Assembly (NCBI RefSeq): GCF_032027425.1
Contig: NZ_JAVSJA010000001.1
Location: forward strand, 558,001-622,000
Source of the DNA: Microcystis wesenbergii NRERC-220
GTDB taxonomy: Bacteria > Cyanobacteriota > Cyanobacteriia > Cyanobacteriales > Microcystaceae
Direction of reading: 5' to 3'
DNA: 64,000 nt
Both the position numbers and the translations under genes were made by a program. The notes beneath the pieces were generated by a model. It saw only the letters and a program-made list of their open reading frames with translations. It was not told the origin of the DNA and did no database searches. Shown here piece after piece: positions 45,238-54,576 of this stretch (positions are counted from its first letter, which is position 1; each line of letters opens with the position of its first letter).

Positions 45238-45560
45238 GACTTCTGGCATAATTAACTTTTGAGAGTTCAAAAATGGGAAAAATAGGGATGAAGTTGCCTA
45301 AAATCTCTTTATACTTAGGGTTTGCTGAATAAATCTAGAAACCTTGTTGGATAAGACTTTTGGACTTTTTTCCCCTCAAAAAGTGCCAGCCATTGGAGGG
45401 ATCGGGGGTAAAATTCAGGTACTTTTTCCCTGAAAATTAGGTAACTGACTACCTCAAAATCGGTAAAACCCCACACCCCACACCCCACACCCCACACCCT
45501 GCCCCCACCAACAAACTTTTTCAGCAGACCCTACTTAGTTCTCCTGACTACCAGATCCTT
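45238..45560. repeat. Dispersed repeat B, copy 3 (interrupted by a MITE)
   Basis: TCTGGCATAATTAACTTTTGAGAGTTCAAAAATGGG and CCTAAAATCTCTTTATACTT lie left of the MITE. CTTAGTTCTCCTGACTACCAG follows it, matching AATTCTCCTGACTACTG in copy 2. The ACTT duplication bounds the MITE, so repeat B was there first. Confidence 0.72.
45317..45532. mobile_element. MITE family A, copy 3 (216 bp, TSD ACTT)
   Basis: Begins AGGGTTTGCTGAATAAATC and ends TTTTTCAGCAGACCCT. Direct repeats ACTT lie at 45313-45316 and 45533-45536. The interior carries AAAAAGTGCCAGCC and about four ACCCCAC heptamers. The sequence is closest to copy 1 in its middle section (TTCAGG.ACTTTTTCCCTGAAAATTAGG). Confidence 0.92.
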
Positions 45561-45612
45561 ACTCCTCTCTCTGAGGATTACCGGTCACTGATTACTGATT
45601 ACTGATCCCTGA

Positions 45613-45879
45613 TTAGAGAATACCCGCGTTAGAAAGACCGAGAACCAGTCCCGCACCGAGAATATGGCCAAAACTCATGGTAGCTAATAATTCCGGCAGA
45701 CCGAAGCTTTTTTTCGAGGCTAACTGCGGCAAGGGTAAAGCAGGACCTGCTCCGGTATTTTGGATAGCAAAATAACCGATAACGAACGCTACTAGGTTAG
45801 CTAACGTCATGGTAATCCCGACGGATAAATTCCAGGGAATGGTTTGAGCAGTGGCTAAAAGTAAGGCGGAAGGGATCAT
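45613..45879 (-). CDS. psaK: Photosystem I subunit PsaK
   Basis: 88 residues, two membrane helices (about 15-38 and 63-85) separated by a stromal loop with Pro and Lys. PsaK is a peripheral PSI subunit, often present as two isoforms, one induced by high light for state transitions. PWNLSVGITMTLANLVAFVIG and SFGLPELLATMSFGHILGAG fit the family. The ATG at 45879 is the standard start. It is divergent from trpF, leaving 120 bases for both promoters, which contain a candidate HLR1-like site. Confidence 0.93.
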   Translation of the reverse strand: MIPSALLLATAQTIPWNLSVGITMTLANLVAFVIGYFAIQNTGAGPALPLPQLASKKSFGLPELLATMSFGHILGAGLVLGLSNAGIL

Positions 45880-45962
45880 TTGCGCTCCAGTCTTGATAAG
45901 ATTTTGTTAATCACAGGGCATTATAAAAAGCTCTTGACCCGAAACTGCTTTTTGTTTGAATA

Positions 45963-45981
45963 CTTAACAGTTTTTGTAACG
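45963..45981 (-). promoter_or_regulatory. Weak HLR1-like motif upstream of psaK
   Basis: On the minus strand this reads CGTTACAAAAACTGTTAAGT, an imperfect match to the paired (G/T)TTACA direct repeat bound by RpaB, the regulator paired with NblS. The second half is GTTAAG rather than GTTACA and the spacing is one or two bases off. It lies about 85 bases upstream of the psaK start. Confidence 0.3.
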
Positions 45982-45999
45982 TTTTGTGAATAAGATTAA

Positions 46000-46638
46000 A
46001 TGCGAATTAAAATTTGCGGCATTACCCAACCGGACCAAGGACGAGCGATCGCCAATTTAGGAGCTACGGCCTTAGGTTTTATCCTCGTACCGAGTTCGCC
46101 TCGTTACGTCAACATCGAGCAAATTAACGCCATTACCGTCGCAATACCCGACCAAATCGATTTGATCGGGGTTTTTGCCGACGAGCAACCGGAAATTATT
46201 CAGCAAATAATTGTTAAAACCCCCTTGACAAGTGTGCAGTTACATGGTAAAGAATCTCCCGAATATTGCCAAAGGTTGCGGCAATTATTACCCGACCGGG
46301 AAATTATCAAAGCTTTGCGGATCAAAGACAGAGAAAGTTGGGAAAAGTCGGCAATTTACTTCAATAGCGTCGATACTTTACTGTTAGATGCCTACCATCC
46401 CCAATTGCTCGGCGGTACGGGACATACCTTAGACTGGCAAGCCTTAGCCAGTTTTTCGCCCCCCTTGCCCTGGTTTCTGGCCGGAGGACTCAACCCCGAT
46501 AATATTAGTGAAGCTTTAACTCGGCTGCACCCCCAGGGTATTGATGTCTCTAGCGGCGTTGAGCGATCCCCAGGGGATAAAGACCTCAAAAAAGTCGCCC
46601 TCTTGCTAGAGCGACTGCAAAAATTCAGGGATCAGTGA
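46000..46638 (+). CDS. trpF: Phosphoribosylanthranilate isomerase
   Basis: 212 residues, a small (beta/alpha)8 barrel. Catalyses the Amadori rearrangement of N-(5-phosphoribosyl)anthranilate in tryptophan synthesis. [19 protein letters not shown] carries the catalytic Cys, [11 protein letters not shown] and VFADEQPE follow, [15 protein letters not shown] has the catalytic Asp, and [11 protein letters not shown] and [16 protein letters not shown] close the barrel and bind the phosphate. The gene is alone, not in a trp operon, as is normal in cyanobacteria. Confidence 0.97.
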   Translation: MRIKICGITQPDQGRAIANLGATALGFILVPSSPRYVNIEQINAITVAIPDQIDLIGVFADEQPEIIQQIIVKTPLTSVQLHGKESPEYCQRLRQLLPDREIIKALRIKDRESWEKSAIYFNSVDTLLLDAYHPQLLGGTGHTLDWQALASFSPPLPWFLAGGLNPDNISEALTRLHPQGIDVSSGVERSPGDKDLKKVALLLERLQKFRDQ

Positions 46639-46866
46639 TCAGCTTCTGAAGGCAAGAGGCAACAGGCACTCGTGCAAAAGACAGAATCTGACAATTCTCC
46701 TACCTAAAAACAAGGTTAGAAACTAAGCACATCAAAGCTTTTAGCTTAACCAATTAGGTCTTAGATTCGGTCGAGTTAGAAGGTTTTGGTTGTTGGGGTT
46801 TTAGGGTTGTAGGGTTTTAGGGTTTTAGTTGAATTCCCCCATTTCCCCATTTCCCCATCTCCCTGA

Positions 46867-47565
46867 CTAGAAGAAATTAGGTTTATGACGGATCAGGTTA
46901 AGATACTCCTCGCGGGTTTTCTGCTCGTCTTGGAAGACTCCTAACATGGCACTGGTGACAGTCCAAGATCCCGGTTTCTGCACCCCGCGCATCACCATGC
47001 ACATATGGGTTGCTTCCATGACTACCGCAACCCCTTGGGGGTCGAGAATTTCTTGAATCGCTTCGGCAATCTGACGGGTGAGGCGCTCTTGCACCTGTAA
47101 ACGACGGGAATACATTTCCACAATGCGGGCCAATTTACTTAATCCGACCACCTTTTGGTTAGGAATATAGGCAACGTGGGCCCGCCCCATGAAGGGTAAC
47201 ATATGATGTTCACAGAGACTAAAAAAGTCAATATCGCGCACTAATACCATCTCATTATGACCTTCATCGAAGATCGCACCATTAACGAGGGTTTCTAGGG
47301 ATTGTTGATAGCCTTGGGTGAGAAACTGCATCGCTTCGGCCACCCGTTTGGGGGTTTTTAATAAACCTTCTCTGTCGGGATCTTCCCCCACCGAGATCAG
47401 GATATTTCTGACCGCATCCATCATCTGTTCTTTGTTTTCGTCGGAAGTTGGATGAATTTGAGCGGTTTTGCCATTGTGGGTGTTGCGATCGGGGCTAGTG
47501 GTTACGCGTGCTTGAATAGCGTCGGTTAAATTACCGTTTAAACCGTTAGAAGAAGCTATGGTCAT
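46867..47565 (-). CDS. folE: GTP cyclohydrolase I
   Basis: 232 residues from the ATG at 47565 ([12 protein letters not shown]); the longer frame is not needed. Converts GTP to dihydroneopterin triphosphate, the first step to folate and pterins, as a homodecamer. Zinc and catalytic parts: [33 protein letters not shown], and [17 protein letters not shown], giving the Cys, His, Cys zinc set. The first 55 residues are a poorly conserved extension. An SDR gene ends 49 bases upstream on the same strand, so they are probably co-transcribed. Confidence 0.97.
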   Translation of the reverse strand: MTIASSNGLNGNLTDAIQARVTTSPDRNTHNGKTAQIHPTSDENKEQMMDAVRNILISVGEDPDREGLLKTPKRVAEAMQFLTQGYQQSLETLVNGAIFDEGHNEMVLVRDIDFFSLCEHHMLPFMGRAHVAYIPNQKVVGLSKLARIVEMYSRRLQVQERLTRQIAEAIQEILDPQGVAVVMEATHMCMVMRGVQKPGSWTVTSAMLGVFQDEQKTREEYLNLIRHKPNFF

Positions 47566-47614
47566 AATGAAGAGGCCTGTAGGCGAATTGATTGATAAAT
47601 AGAAGTATTTCGGG

Positions 47615-48343
47615 TTATAATGCCCCCGCACTGGGCATAATGGTCATCGTTTCCACTACGGCCTGTTTGGGTAGTAACACCGCTTGCAGAATGGCCTGAG
47701 CGATGATATCTGGGGTTAACATGGCCGAGCGATCGAAATCTGCTTTGACGCTATCGCTGTCCCAGATGGGAGTATTGACAGCCCCGGGGGTGATAATCGT
47801 GACGCGAATGGCGTTGGCCCGCTCCTCGATCGCTAAAATGCGAGAAAATGCCACTAATCCCGCTTTGCTGACACTATAGGCCCCCCAATCAGGAAAAAAA
47901 TTATCGGCGGCGATCGAGGAAACGTTAATGATCGTGCCTCCTCCCTGTTGACGCATGGCAGGTAAAATTCCTTGCACACACTGATAAACACTGGTTAAAT
48001 TCAGGTCGATCACCCGCTGCCAGTCTGACAAAGGTGTGTCAGCTAAGGGATTTGTGTAACCCATGCCAGCATTATTGATCAGGATATCGATCGGTCCGGA
48101 TTCTTGGGCGATTTTAGCGATCCTAGGAGCTACTTCCAGGATATCTGCCAAATCTAAGGGGTAAGCTTGGGCTGATACGCCTAAATCTGCCGCCATTGCC
48201 GCCACGGTTGCCAATTTTTGCTGATTGCGACCGATTAAAACCAGATTAATTCCCGCCTTGGCGAAAGCGAGGGCGGTTTCTTTGCCGATGCCGCTACTGG
48301 CTCCGGTGATCAGCGCTCGCTGTTGACGAATAACAGAGTTCAT
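47615..48343 (-). CDS. Short-chain dehydrogenase/reductase
   Basis: 242 residues, classical SDR. Cofactor motif [11 protein letters not shown] (13-23), NNAGMG (89-94), and the catalytic set Ser (NVSSIA), Tyr and Lys (YSVSKAG). The Arg in IGRNQQKL suggests NADP(H). It lies just upstream of folE on the same strand, which hints at pterin metabolism (a sepiapterin-reductase-like role is possible), though general SDRs of unknown substrate are common. The prediction is from context only. Confidence 0.93.
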   Translation of the reverse strand: MNSVIRQQRALITGASSGIGKETALAFAKAGINLVLIGRNQQKLATVAAMAADLGVSAQAYPLDLADILEVAPRIAKIAQESGPIDILINNAGMGYTNPLADTPLSDWQRVIDLNLTSVYQCVQGILPAMRQQGGGTIINVSSIAADNFFPDWGAYSVSKAGLVAFSRILAIEERANAIRVTIITPGAVNTPIWDSDSVKADFDRSAMLTPDIIAQAILQAVLLPKQAVVETMTIMPSAGAL

Positions 48344-48684
48344 GGTATAATCTGAAATCTCTTAATTCTGGGTAGTTAGGGCAAAATTTTGGCGGTTAGG
48401 GGAACCCTAGAAAAGTTTAAGGGAGTTGGCTTGGATCGGAGCAATTTTTCTCGCACCAAAATTGCTGCGTCCACTCGGGGCGGGGGGAAGCATTGACTAT
48501 CAGGTAGGTTCAAGATTAAAAATCGTTACAAAATTTTACCTAGCCAATTATAGCACTGTTAAGTCAGGGATCACTAATCTTTGTGTATATTTAGATATCT
48601 AACCAGCGAGGGAAAAAAGTGGCCTGGTGGGGGAGAATTATTGAGGCTGTCTTGGTCGAAAACTCCCTCTCCCCGCGCTCAAAA
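48344..48684. other. Intergenic spacer
   Basis: No gene or repeat recognised. It lies between the SDR start and the stop of a gene on the same strand. It contains only AT-rich DNA and a GGCGGGGGGAAG patch at about 48479-48489. Confidence 0.5.
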
Positions 48685-49590
48685 CTACTCACCGGAGGAG
48701 ATGCCAGCGCTGGGTTGACTGCGATTGACAATCACCACTCGATCGCCGATAACGGGACTTCTAGCGAGGAGAATTCCCTGGTTATCCTTCATTTCCAAGC
48801 GCCGAAAATCGAGACTTTGGCAACGTTGAAAAACCGAATTAGCCAATTTATCCTGTTGTGATGCCTCCAGACTATACCAATTATCGCCCAAAATAACTAC
48901 TAGACGACTAGCCCAAAAATCTGCCTCTACGGTAGAAATAATCCCGGTGGGATAACGAGTAGTTAAATCGGTAATTTCTTCTTGAATAGCTGCGACTAAA
49001 CTTTGTTCGGGAGTTAATCGTGGTTTTGCTTTAGTAATCGGGACGGGAATCGGTGCCTCTGGTGCGGTTAATTCTGGGGGGGTTTCGATAATTTCCCCGG
49101 CTGCCGGTGGGGGACTAGAGACAACTTCGGGCATATTTTCGGCAATTTCCGCCGGATTTTTCGGTAAACTGATCACGGCTACTAAGAGGATAGTGACTAA
49201 ACTTCCTGTTAACAAGCCGGTAATTAACCAATCGGGAATTTTTTCGCTAATTCCCCCTGGTAAAAGTCGGCGAATTTTGCTCAAAATCGTCGTCCACCAC
49301 CCTTCCACCTGCTCGAAATCCGGTAAAATATCGTCAATTCCCTCGGCGGCTGCGATGGGAGAATCTGGGGTTAAACTTTGCTCAACTTCTGCGAATTCGT
49401 CTGGTTTTAAAGCAGCGGCTAACTGTTGCGTTGAGTTAAGAAGATTATCAACAGCAACTTTTGGGGGTAACACTGTCCCCGTTCCCGTGTTAAGTTGGGA
49501 AACGATCGAATTTAACTGCTCGATCGCCTCTTGTAGTCGGATCACCGTTTCTGCTTGGCTGAAATTCTCTCGCTCATTTTGTTGAGTCAT
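48685..49590 (-). CDS. Single-pass membrane protein, hypothetical
   Basis: 301 residues from the ATG at 49590 (MTQQNERENFSQAETV); an upstream ATG would add 11 residues. The first 130 residues are helical and acidic. A membrane helix sits at about 125-148 (WLITGLLTGSLVTILLVAV), followed by a Pro-rich linker (PPPAAGEIIETPPELTAPEAP) and a conserved C-terminal domain of about 110 residues (LTPEQSLVAAIQEEITDLT to IGDRVVIVNRS). The C-terminal half is probably periplasmic. I recognise no known domain. Divergent from a lipoprotein gene at 49635. Confidence 0.75.
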   Translation of the reverse strand: MTQQNERENFSQAETVIRLQEAIEQLNSIVSQLNTGTGTVLPPKVAVDNLLNSTQQLAAALKPDEFAEVEQSLTPDSPIAAAEGIDDILPDFEQVEGWWTTILSKIRRLLPGGISEKIPDWLITGLLTGSLVTILLVAVISLPKNPAEIAENMPEVVSSPPPAAGEIIETPPELTAPEAPIPVPITKAKPRLTPEQSLVAAIQEEITDLTTRYPTGIISTVEADFWASRLVVILGDNWYSLEASQQDKLANSVFQRCQSLDFRRLEMKDNQGILLARSPVIGDRVVIVNRSQPSAGISSGE

Positions 49591-49634
49591 AATCTTTCTT
49601 AACTCGCTGCCATTCTTTTTCAAAATATCATTCT

Positions 49635-50042
49635 ATGCGCCGTTTTCTCGGTTTTTTAACCAGTATTTTCCTTGTCTTCTTGACTGCTTGTGGTAGTGTC
49701 ACTCCCCCGAAAGAATTTGCCCCTGACGGAGAAATCGTCGCCAAAGCCCTTTTATTACAATTTCGTCACACATCTAATCGCCTTAGTCAATCTTTACAGA
49801 TCGATGATCCGCAGGTAAAAATTGCTAAAATTAATGTCACCAGTCTGGAACCGATTTATGTGGGCAATTTGCCCGCTTATCACTTGCAGGGAGATTACGA
49901 TCTAACTCTGCAATTGCCCCATCAAAAAGATACCAAACAACACAACAATTTTGATCTTTATTTACAAAGACAGATCGAGGGGAAAACTTGGCGTTTACTG
50001 GAAGAAGTTGCCTCGCAATGGCGCAGCTATTTAGTAAAATAA
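49635..50042 (+). CDS. Putative lipoprotein
   Basis: 135 residues. The N-terminus MRRFLGFLTSIFLVFLTACGS is a lipoprotein signal with lipobox LTAC, so the mature Cys19 would be lipid-modified and anchored in a membrane facing the periplasm. The body has beta-rich segments (QVKIAKINVTSLEPIYVG, AYHLQGDYDLTLQLP, FDLYLQRQIEGKTWRLLEEV). Similar small cyanobacterial lipoproteins have no known function. Divergent from the gene at 48685-49590 with 44 bases between start codons. Confidence 0.75.
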   Translation: MRRFLGFLTSIFLVFLTACGSVTPPKEFAPDGEIVAKALLLQFRHTSNRLSQSLQIDDPQVKIAKINVTSLEPIYVGNLPAYHLQGDYDLTLQLPHQKDTKQHNNFDLYLQRQIEGKTWRLLEEVASQWRSYLVK

Positions 50043-50259
50043 CCAGAAAAAACCCGGGGATTTTGCTAAGTAGCTGGTTATAATTAAATTGAAGATAGAT
50101 TTTGGGTTCGATCCTCCCTGCCCCCCTTGATAAGGGGGGTGCCGATAGGCGGGGGGATCTACCCTTAATAAGGGGGGAGTCTGATAGTTTTTAACACCCA
50201 ACTACTTATAGTCTATGATCATCAGCAATGATAATCCTCAAAGGGAAAATTTAGCGATC

Positions 50260-50619
50260 ATGATTACCTGTCCTCGTTGTCAACACAAGGTCGATAGTCA
50301 AGCCTTACAATGTCCCTACTGTTCTAATATTTTAAAGGCCTATGGTCATCCCGGCATGACCCTGCATCAAGCTGTCACGGGCGAGTTTTTATGTGAAACT
50401 TGTCTCTACCATAGCGATGATAGCTGTAATTTTCCCCAACGTCCCTACGCTACCAGTTGCACTTTATACAAAAATAGCCAAATAATAGCCGAAAAAATTC
50501 CTCCTCTCCCTCTCTCTAGGGTTTTTAAAAATTGGTGTCTCAGAAATAAGGGATTATTGCTATTATTAACCCTGATTTTGGGCAGTATTGCCCTGGCTTT
50601 TATAAACTCACGTCGTTAA
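50260..50619 (+). CDS. Zinc-ribbon protein with C-terminal membrane anchor
   Basis: 119 residues from the ATG at 50260 (MITCPRCQHKVDS), preceded by AAAGGGA; an ATG at 50215 would add 15 residues with less support. CPRC...CPYC forms a four-Cys zinc ribbon (residues 4-23). A second group, CETCLYHSDDSCNFP and SCTLY, adds more Cys. A hydrophobic helix at about 95-112 (KGLLLLLTLILGSIALAF) makes it a tail-anchored membrane protein. The stop overlaps the end of nblS by 20 bases (converging). Role unknown. Confidence 0.78.
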   Translation: MITCPRCQHKVDSQALQCPYCSNILKAYGHPGMTLHQAVTGEFLCETCLYHSDDSCNFPQRPYATSCTLYKNSQIIAEKIPPLPLSRVFKNWCLRNKGLLLLLTLILGSIALAFINSRR

Positions 50620-52591
50620 TTTTCTTGCTGGCGATCGAGCCTTGATATAAATCTAGATCGAACCAGAAAGTTGTGCCAATGCCCACTTCACTAATCAGAT
50701 TAATTTGACTATAGTGTTTTTCGATAATATTTTTAACGATCGATAATCCTAATCCCGTCCCTTCTAGGGTATGAACGCGATTTTCTACCCGATAGAAGCG
50801 ATCGAATATGGCACTTTGATCCTCGGCATCGATGCCAATACCAGTATCGGATACTTCCACGCGAATTTTGGGAGTTTCTTGGGGATTATCTCTGCTTATT
50901 TTATAGGCACGAATCACCACTTTACCGCCGGCAGGAGTAAATTTTAGGGAGTTACCGACTAGATTAGTTAATACCTGTAAAAGTAGATCATAATGACCTA
51001 AAATTGGTAGTAAATTGGCTTCAATTTCCGAGCTTAATTCTAGTCCTTTATCCCTAGCATTGAGTTGATAGGTCCTTAGGGTTTGTTCGATTAATTGTCC
51101 GATATCGATCGCATCTAAGTTATAGTTACGCGAGGATTCTAACCGAGAAAGATCGAGAACATCATTAACTAAACGAGTTAAGCGATCGGTTTCATGATTG
51201 GCGGTTTCTAAAAACTCTCTTTTTTCTGTATCGCTCAGATCCTCACCAAATTCTGTCAGGGTTTCAATAAAAGATTTGATATTAAATAAAGGGGTTCTTA
51301 ACTCATGGGAAACATTGCTGATAAATTGACTTTTTGCCTCATTTAATTCTGTTTCTCTAGTGATATCCTGTAGCGTCATGGCAATCCCCCGAACATTCTC
51401 CCGATACTGATCGAATACCTGAGTTAACAAAATGCGAATTGTGCAGGGTTTCGGGTTAGTTAAAGATAATCTAAATTCCGACGGGGAATAGTTATTATTT
51501 TCCTGATCAATAACAGCATTTTTCTGATTTTGATTAGCGTATTCTTCCTGCTGGAGGGTTTCTCCCGCCGCAATTTGATAGAGAGGTTTAGTTAGTTTAA
51601 CCGTTAGTTCCGAGGGAAAAAGATGTAGAACATTTTGACCGATAATTTCCTGATCTTCCCAGCCAAATATTTCCCGAGCTGCGGGATTAATTAATAATAA
51701 TTGAAAATTAGTATCTAAGAGAATCGCCCCATCAGCAATAGTGGACATTAACGTATCTAATTTGGCTTTTTCGGCGGTCATTTCTTCGATATTTTGTTCT
51801 TCGTATCGTTCTAACTTTTCCGCCATTTCATTAAAACTGAGAATTAATTCCCCTAACTCTCCTCCCAAGGGTAAATCAACGCGCTGCTTAAAATTTCCTG
51901 CTGCAATATTTTTGACGCCGACTAATAACTCCTTGATCGGTTTGGTGATAGTTAAAGCATTAAAAACCGCCCCCAGAATCACCATGGCCCAAATCGAGAC
52001 AAAAACGGCAATAGTAACATCACGGGTTAGATTAGAAGAAGCCACCACAATAGCGTTAGGATTGATCCCGATCGCCAATACTCCCAAATATTTGCCTTCA
52101 TGATTCAAGGGAACAAAGACATCGGTTACTTCACCGTCGGGGGTTTTATGCTGACGGACGAGGGGAGTTTCCCCATTTTCGCCATAATTTTCTGGTAATT
52201 GAATGCGACGCTCGATCGTCAGGGAATTCTTAACTTCGGCGGTAGAATAGGGAATGCCGAAAAATATTTGACCCTCCTCGTTAGCGTAGATCAAATAACG
52301 CACACTGGAGGTACTACTATAAAAACGGGCTGAAAAACGGGCTAAATCGGTTAAATTGTCCTCAGCAATGAGGGGGGAGACATTAGCGGCTAATAACAGC
52401 CCTAAATCCCGGCCAAAACGGGTATCATTGAGACGGACATCCTGCTGGATCGTGTTAACCGCCCAAAAGGTTAAACCACTCATCAACAAAGAAACGGCTA
52501 AAGTAGCCGCAGCCATCAATTTAGTTTGGAGAGTGAATTCGGACCACCAATGGGCGATCGCTTCTCGGAGACTAGGCAGAAAATTAGACAC
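50600..52591 (-). CDS. nblS: Sensor histidine kinase NblS/Hik33
   Basis: 663 residues. Two membrane helices (about 25-46 and 190-212) frame a periplasmic sensor region. HAMP follows (ITKPIKELLVGVKNIAAGNFKQR, about 213-265), then PAS (LDTLMSTIADGAILLDTNFQ, about 280-400), HisKA with phosphorylated His in SHELRTPLFNIKS, and HATPase (LTNLVGNSLKF, DTGIGI, FYRVENRVHT, GTGLGLSIV). Order and length match the essential cyanobacterial kinase (NblS, DspA, Hik33), which works with RpaB to control high-light, phycobilisome (nblA, cpc) and photosystem genes. Confidence 0.96.
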   Translation of the reverse strand: MSNFLPSLREAIAHWWSEFTLQTKLMAAATLAVSLLMSGLTFWAVNTIQQDVRLNDTRFGRDLGLLLAANVSPLIAEDNLTDLARFSARFYSSTSSVRYLIYANEEGQIFFGIPYSTAEVKNSLTIERRIQLPENYGENGETPLVRQHKTPDGEVTDVFVPLNHEGKYLGVLAIGINPNAIVVASSNLTRDVTIAVFVSIWAMVILGAVFNALTITKPIKELLVGVKNIAAGNFKQRVDLPLGGELGELILSFNEMAEKLERYEEQNIEEMTAEKAKLDTLMSTIADGAILLDTNFQLLLINPAAREIFGWEDQEIIGQNVLHLFPSELTVKLTKPLYQIAAGETLQQEEYANQNQKNAVIDQENNNYSPSEFRLSLTNPKPCTIRILLTQVFDQYRENVRGIAMTLQDITRETELNEAKSQFISNVSHELRTPLFNIKSFIETLTEFGEDLSDTEKREFLETANHETDRLTRLVNDVLDLSRLESSRNYNLDAIDIGQLIEQTLRTYQLNARDKGLELSSEIEANLLPILGHYDLLLQVLTNLVGNSLKFTPAGGKVVIRAYKISRDNPQETPKIRVEVSDTGIGIDAEDQSAIFDRFYRVENRVHTLEGTGLGLSIVKNIIEKHYSQINLISEVGIGTTFWFDLDLYQGSIASKKINDVSL

Positions 52592-52705
52592 GGTTAGGCA
52601 GCATTAATCTGTATTCTTGACTACTCTATCGCTCAAATCGCGGGTTAATATGATCATCTTAACTCATTATTAGGCTGGTAGCGGTTAAGCTGGCACTGAT
52701 CTCAC

Positions 52706-53053
52706 CTAAGTCTCCGAGAAAGTCAAGAAATGCCCAAAAGCGCCAAGAGTTCTAATTTTAGCTACCCCCGGTACTTCTGTGGTGTAGATACTGAACACAC
52801 CTAAATTTTGCCGTTGACTAGAGGTTTCGATCGCTGGTTTTAAGATTTGATTTTTGATGATATTTCTGGCTGCCACTGGCAAAGAATCGATCGAGTCACA
52901 GAGACTGATTTTCTCGCAAGCGATTTTGTCGGCATGAGCGAGAAGTTTTTCCGAGGCGTATTCGCTGTAAAGTTCTTGGGGGGGATTGGTAAATCCCATC
53001 ATCCCCGCTAATACCCCCAAGGCGATCGCTCCCTTGAAGAAATTACCTCCCAT
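52706..53053 (-). CDS. DUF4359-type secreted protein
   Basis: 115 residues, with an N-terminal hydrophobic helix (GGNFFKGAIALGVLAGMMGF) acting as signal or anchor. The body contains TNPPQELYSEYASEKLL, two Cys (ACEKISLCDS) that could pair, and ILKPAIETSSQRQNLGVFSI then TTEVPGVAKIRTLGAFGHFL. This fits the DUF4359 proteins of cyanobacteria, whose role is unknown. The C-terminal beta strands end on the plus-strand side close to nblS. The gene is separate from both neighbours. Confidence 0.82.
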   Translation of the reverse strand: MGGNFFKGAIALGVLAGMMGFTNPPQELYSEYASEKLLAHADKIACEKISLCDSIDSLPVAARNIIKNQILKPAIETSSQRQNLGVFSIYTTEVPGVAKIRTLGAFGHFLTFSET

Positions 53054-53346
53054 AGCTATTTAGCTCCTTGATTTTGTCTTCTCCACTCTATTTTGACAAG
53101 ACATTTTCGATCTGGCTAGGGGGACAAGAGAATCACCGATCACCTGTCCCTAAGCTTATTTAGAAACTGTCCGTAAATGGATATTCAGGGGGAATTGCTT
53201 GGGTTTGTGTAAGGCTAGAGTCAGATTGTTTTCAGCAAGCTGTTGCTGTAATCAGAGTCTCAATCATTTGGCACTATGGTCAACCCCGCCCATAGTATGA
53301 TAGTTGAACTCTAATTTAGGATCTAGCTGGCTCTAGAGGGGATAAC
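53054..53346. other. Spacer between DUF4359 gene and ddl
   Basis: 293 bases without a gene. It must carry the promoters of the divergent neighbours. A GAGGGGATAAC ribosome site lies just before the ddl ATG. Confidence 0.5.
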
Positions 53347-54405
53347 ATGGACAAGATCAAGGTGGGATTATTGTTTGGTGGTCGATCGGGAGAACACGAG
53401 GTATCTATCAATTCGGCTCGATCGATCCTGCAAGCTTTTAATTCCCCCGAAAATCTTCACAAATACGCAGTTATACCCTTCTATATCGATAAAAATGGCT
53501 GTTGGCATTCAGCAGAAACTGCTAGACAAATTTTAACCTCTGGGCAACCCCTAGCTATTGAGAGTGATATAAAAGTCAATATTTGGCAATTTCCCCCAGA
53601 AGTGAGCGAAATTGAGGTTTGGTTTCCAATTCTCCACGGACCGAATGGGGAAGATGGCACTTTACAAGGATTACTCACTCTCATGCGGGTTGCTTTTGTG
53701 GGTAGTGGGGTCCTGGGTTCATGCTTGGGAATGGATAAAATTGCCATGAAAACTGCTTTTGCAGCCGCTGGATTACCCCAAGTTAAGTATAAGGCCATAA
53801 CCCGCTCGCAAGTGTGGTCAAATCCCTGTATTTTTCCGCAGTTGTGCGATCAAATCGCCGAGGAAATAGGTTATCCTTGTTTTATTAAACCGGCTAATTT
53901 AGGTTCTTCGGTGGGTATTAGTAAAGCTCGCAACCGGCAAGAATTAGAGGCTGCTTTAGATAGTGCCGCTAGTTATGATCGACGGATTATTGTTGAAGCA
54001 GGAGTAACCGCAAGAGAGATCGAATGTGCGGTTTTAGGTAATGATAATCCCCAAGCTTCTTTGGTGGGAGAAATTACTTTTGATAGTGATTTTTATGACT
54101 ATGAAACTAAATATACTGATGGGCGATCGAGTATGGTGATTCCCGCTAATATTCCTGATAAAATTGCTGATCAAGTGCGAGAAATGGCTGTAGAAGCATT
54201 TAAAGCTGTGGATGCTGCGGGATTGTCGCGGGTGGATTTTTTCTATGTGGAGAAGACTGGGGAAGTGTTGATCAATGAAATTAATACTCTGCCGGGGTTC
54301 ACTAATTTTAGTATGTATCCCCAACTCTGGAAAGCCACTGGTTTAGAGTTTGATAAATTGGTCGATAAGTTAGTACAATTAGCCTTAGAAAGACAGGAAA
54401 AATAA
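53347..54405 (+). CDS. ddl: D-alanine--D-alanine ligase
   Basis: 352 residues, ATP-grasp fold. Joins two D-alanines for peptidoglycan in the cytoplasm. Motifs: [17 protein letters not shown] (Gly-rich N-terminus with the catalytic Glu/Ser pair), [34 protein letters not shown] (the ATP-binding flap), and [23 protein letters not shown] with the metal-binding Glu and Asn. All are present. The insertion at 230-245 is within family variation. Strong ribosome site (GAGGGG) before ATG 53347. Single gene. Confidence 0.97.
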   Translation: MDKIKVGLLFGGRSGEHEVSINSARSILQAFNSPENLHKYAVIPFYIDKNGCWHSAETARQILTSGQPLAIESDIKVNIWQFPPEVSEIEVWFPILHGPNGEDGTLQGLLTLMRVAFVGSGVLGSCLGMDKIAMKTAFAAAGLPQVKYKAITRSQVWSNPCIFPQLCDQIAEEIGYPCFIKPANLGSSVGISKARNRQELEAALDSAASYDRRIIVEAGVTAREIECAVLGNDNPQASLVGEITFDSDFYDYETKYTDGRSSMVIPANIPDKIADQVREMAVEAFKAVDAAGLSRVDFFYVEKTGEVLINEINTLPGFTNFSMYPQLWKATGLEFDKLVDKLVQLALERQEK

Positions 54406-54500
54406 GGTTAAATTACTACCATTTATAGGATAGGAATTACCTATTAAATAGAAGATAAATTTTGTCTTTGATCCCCCCTTAGTCCCCCCTTGATAAGGGG

Positions 54501-54573
54501 AGAAAACGGGTTTCTCCGAGAGAAAACGGGTTTCTCCGAGAGAAAACGGGTTTCTCGGAGAAACCCGTTTTCT
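54501..54573. terminator. Triple 20-bp repeat ending in perfect 16-bp hairpin
   Basis: AGAAAACGGGTTTCTCCGAG occurs three times in tandem (54501-54560, the last copy with CGG). The end pairs exactly: AGAAAACGGGTTTCTC (54541-54556) and GAGAAACCCGTTTTCT (54558-54573), with one base between. It sits between the converging ddl and Uma2 genes, so it can serve as a two-way terminator. Confidence 0.85.
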
Positions 54574-54576
54574 GTA

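Larger units (their letters stand above)
44835..45612. other. Repeat-rich intergenic region
   Basis: No gene. It contains repeat C copy 2 (44988-45130), repeat B copy 3 interrupted by MITE A copy 3 (45238-45560), and CTGATTA heptamers (45583-45612) at the psaK end. Short frames here are shadows of the repeats. Confidence 0.7.

Noticed and set aside
48619-48861. 80-codon plus-strand frame overlapping the 48685 gene
   Set aside because: Antisense shadow; the minus-strand gene has a membrane helix and proper start.
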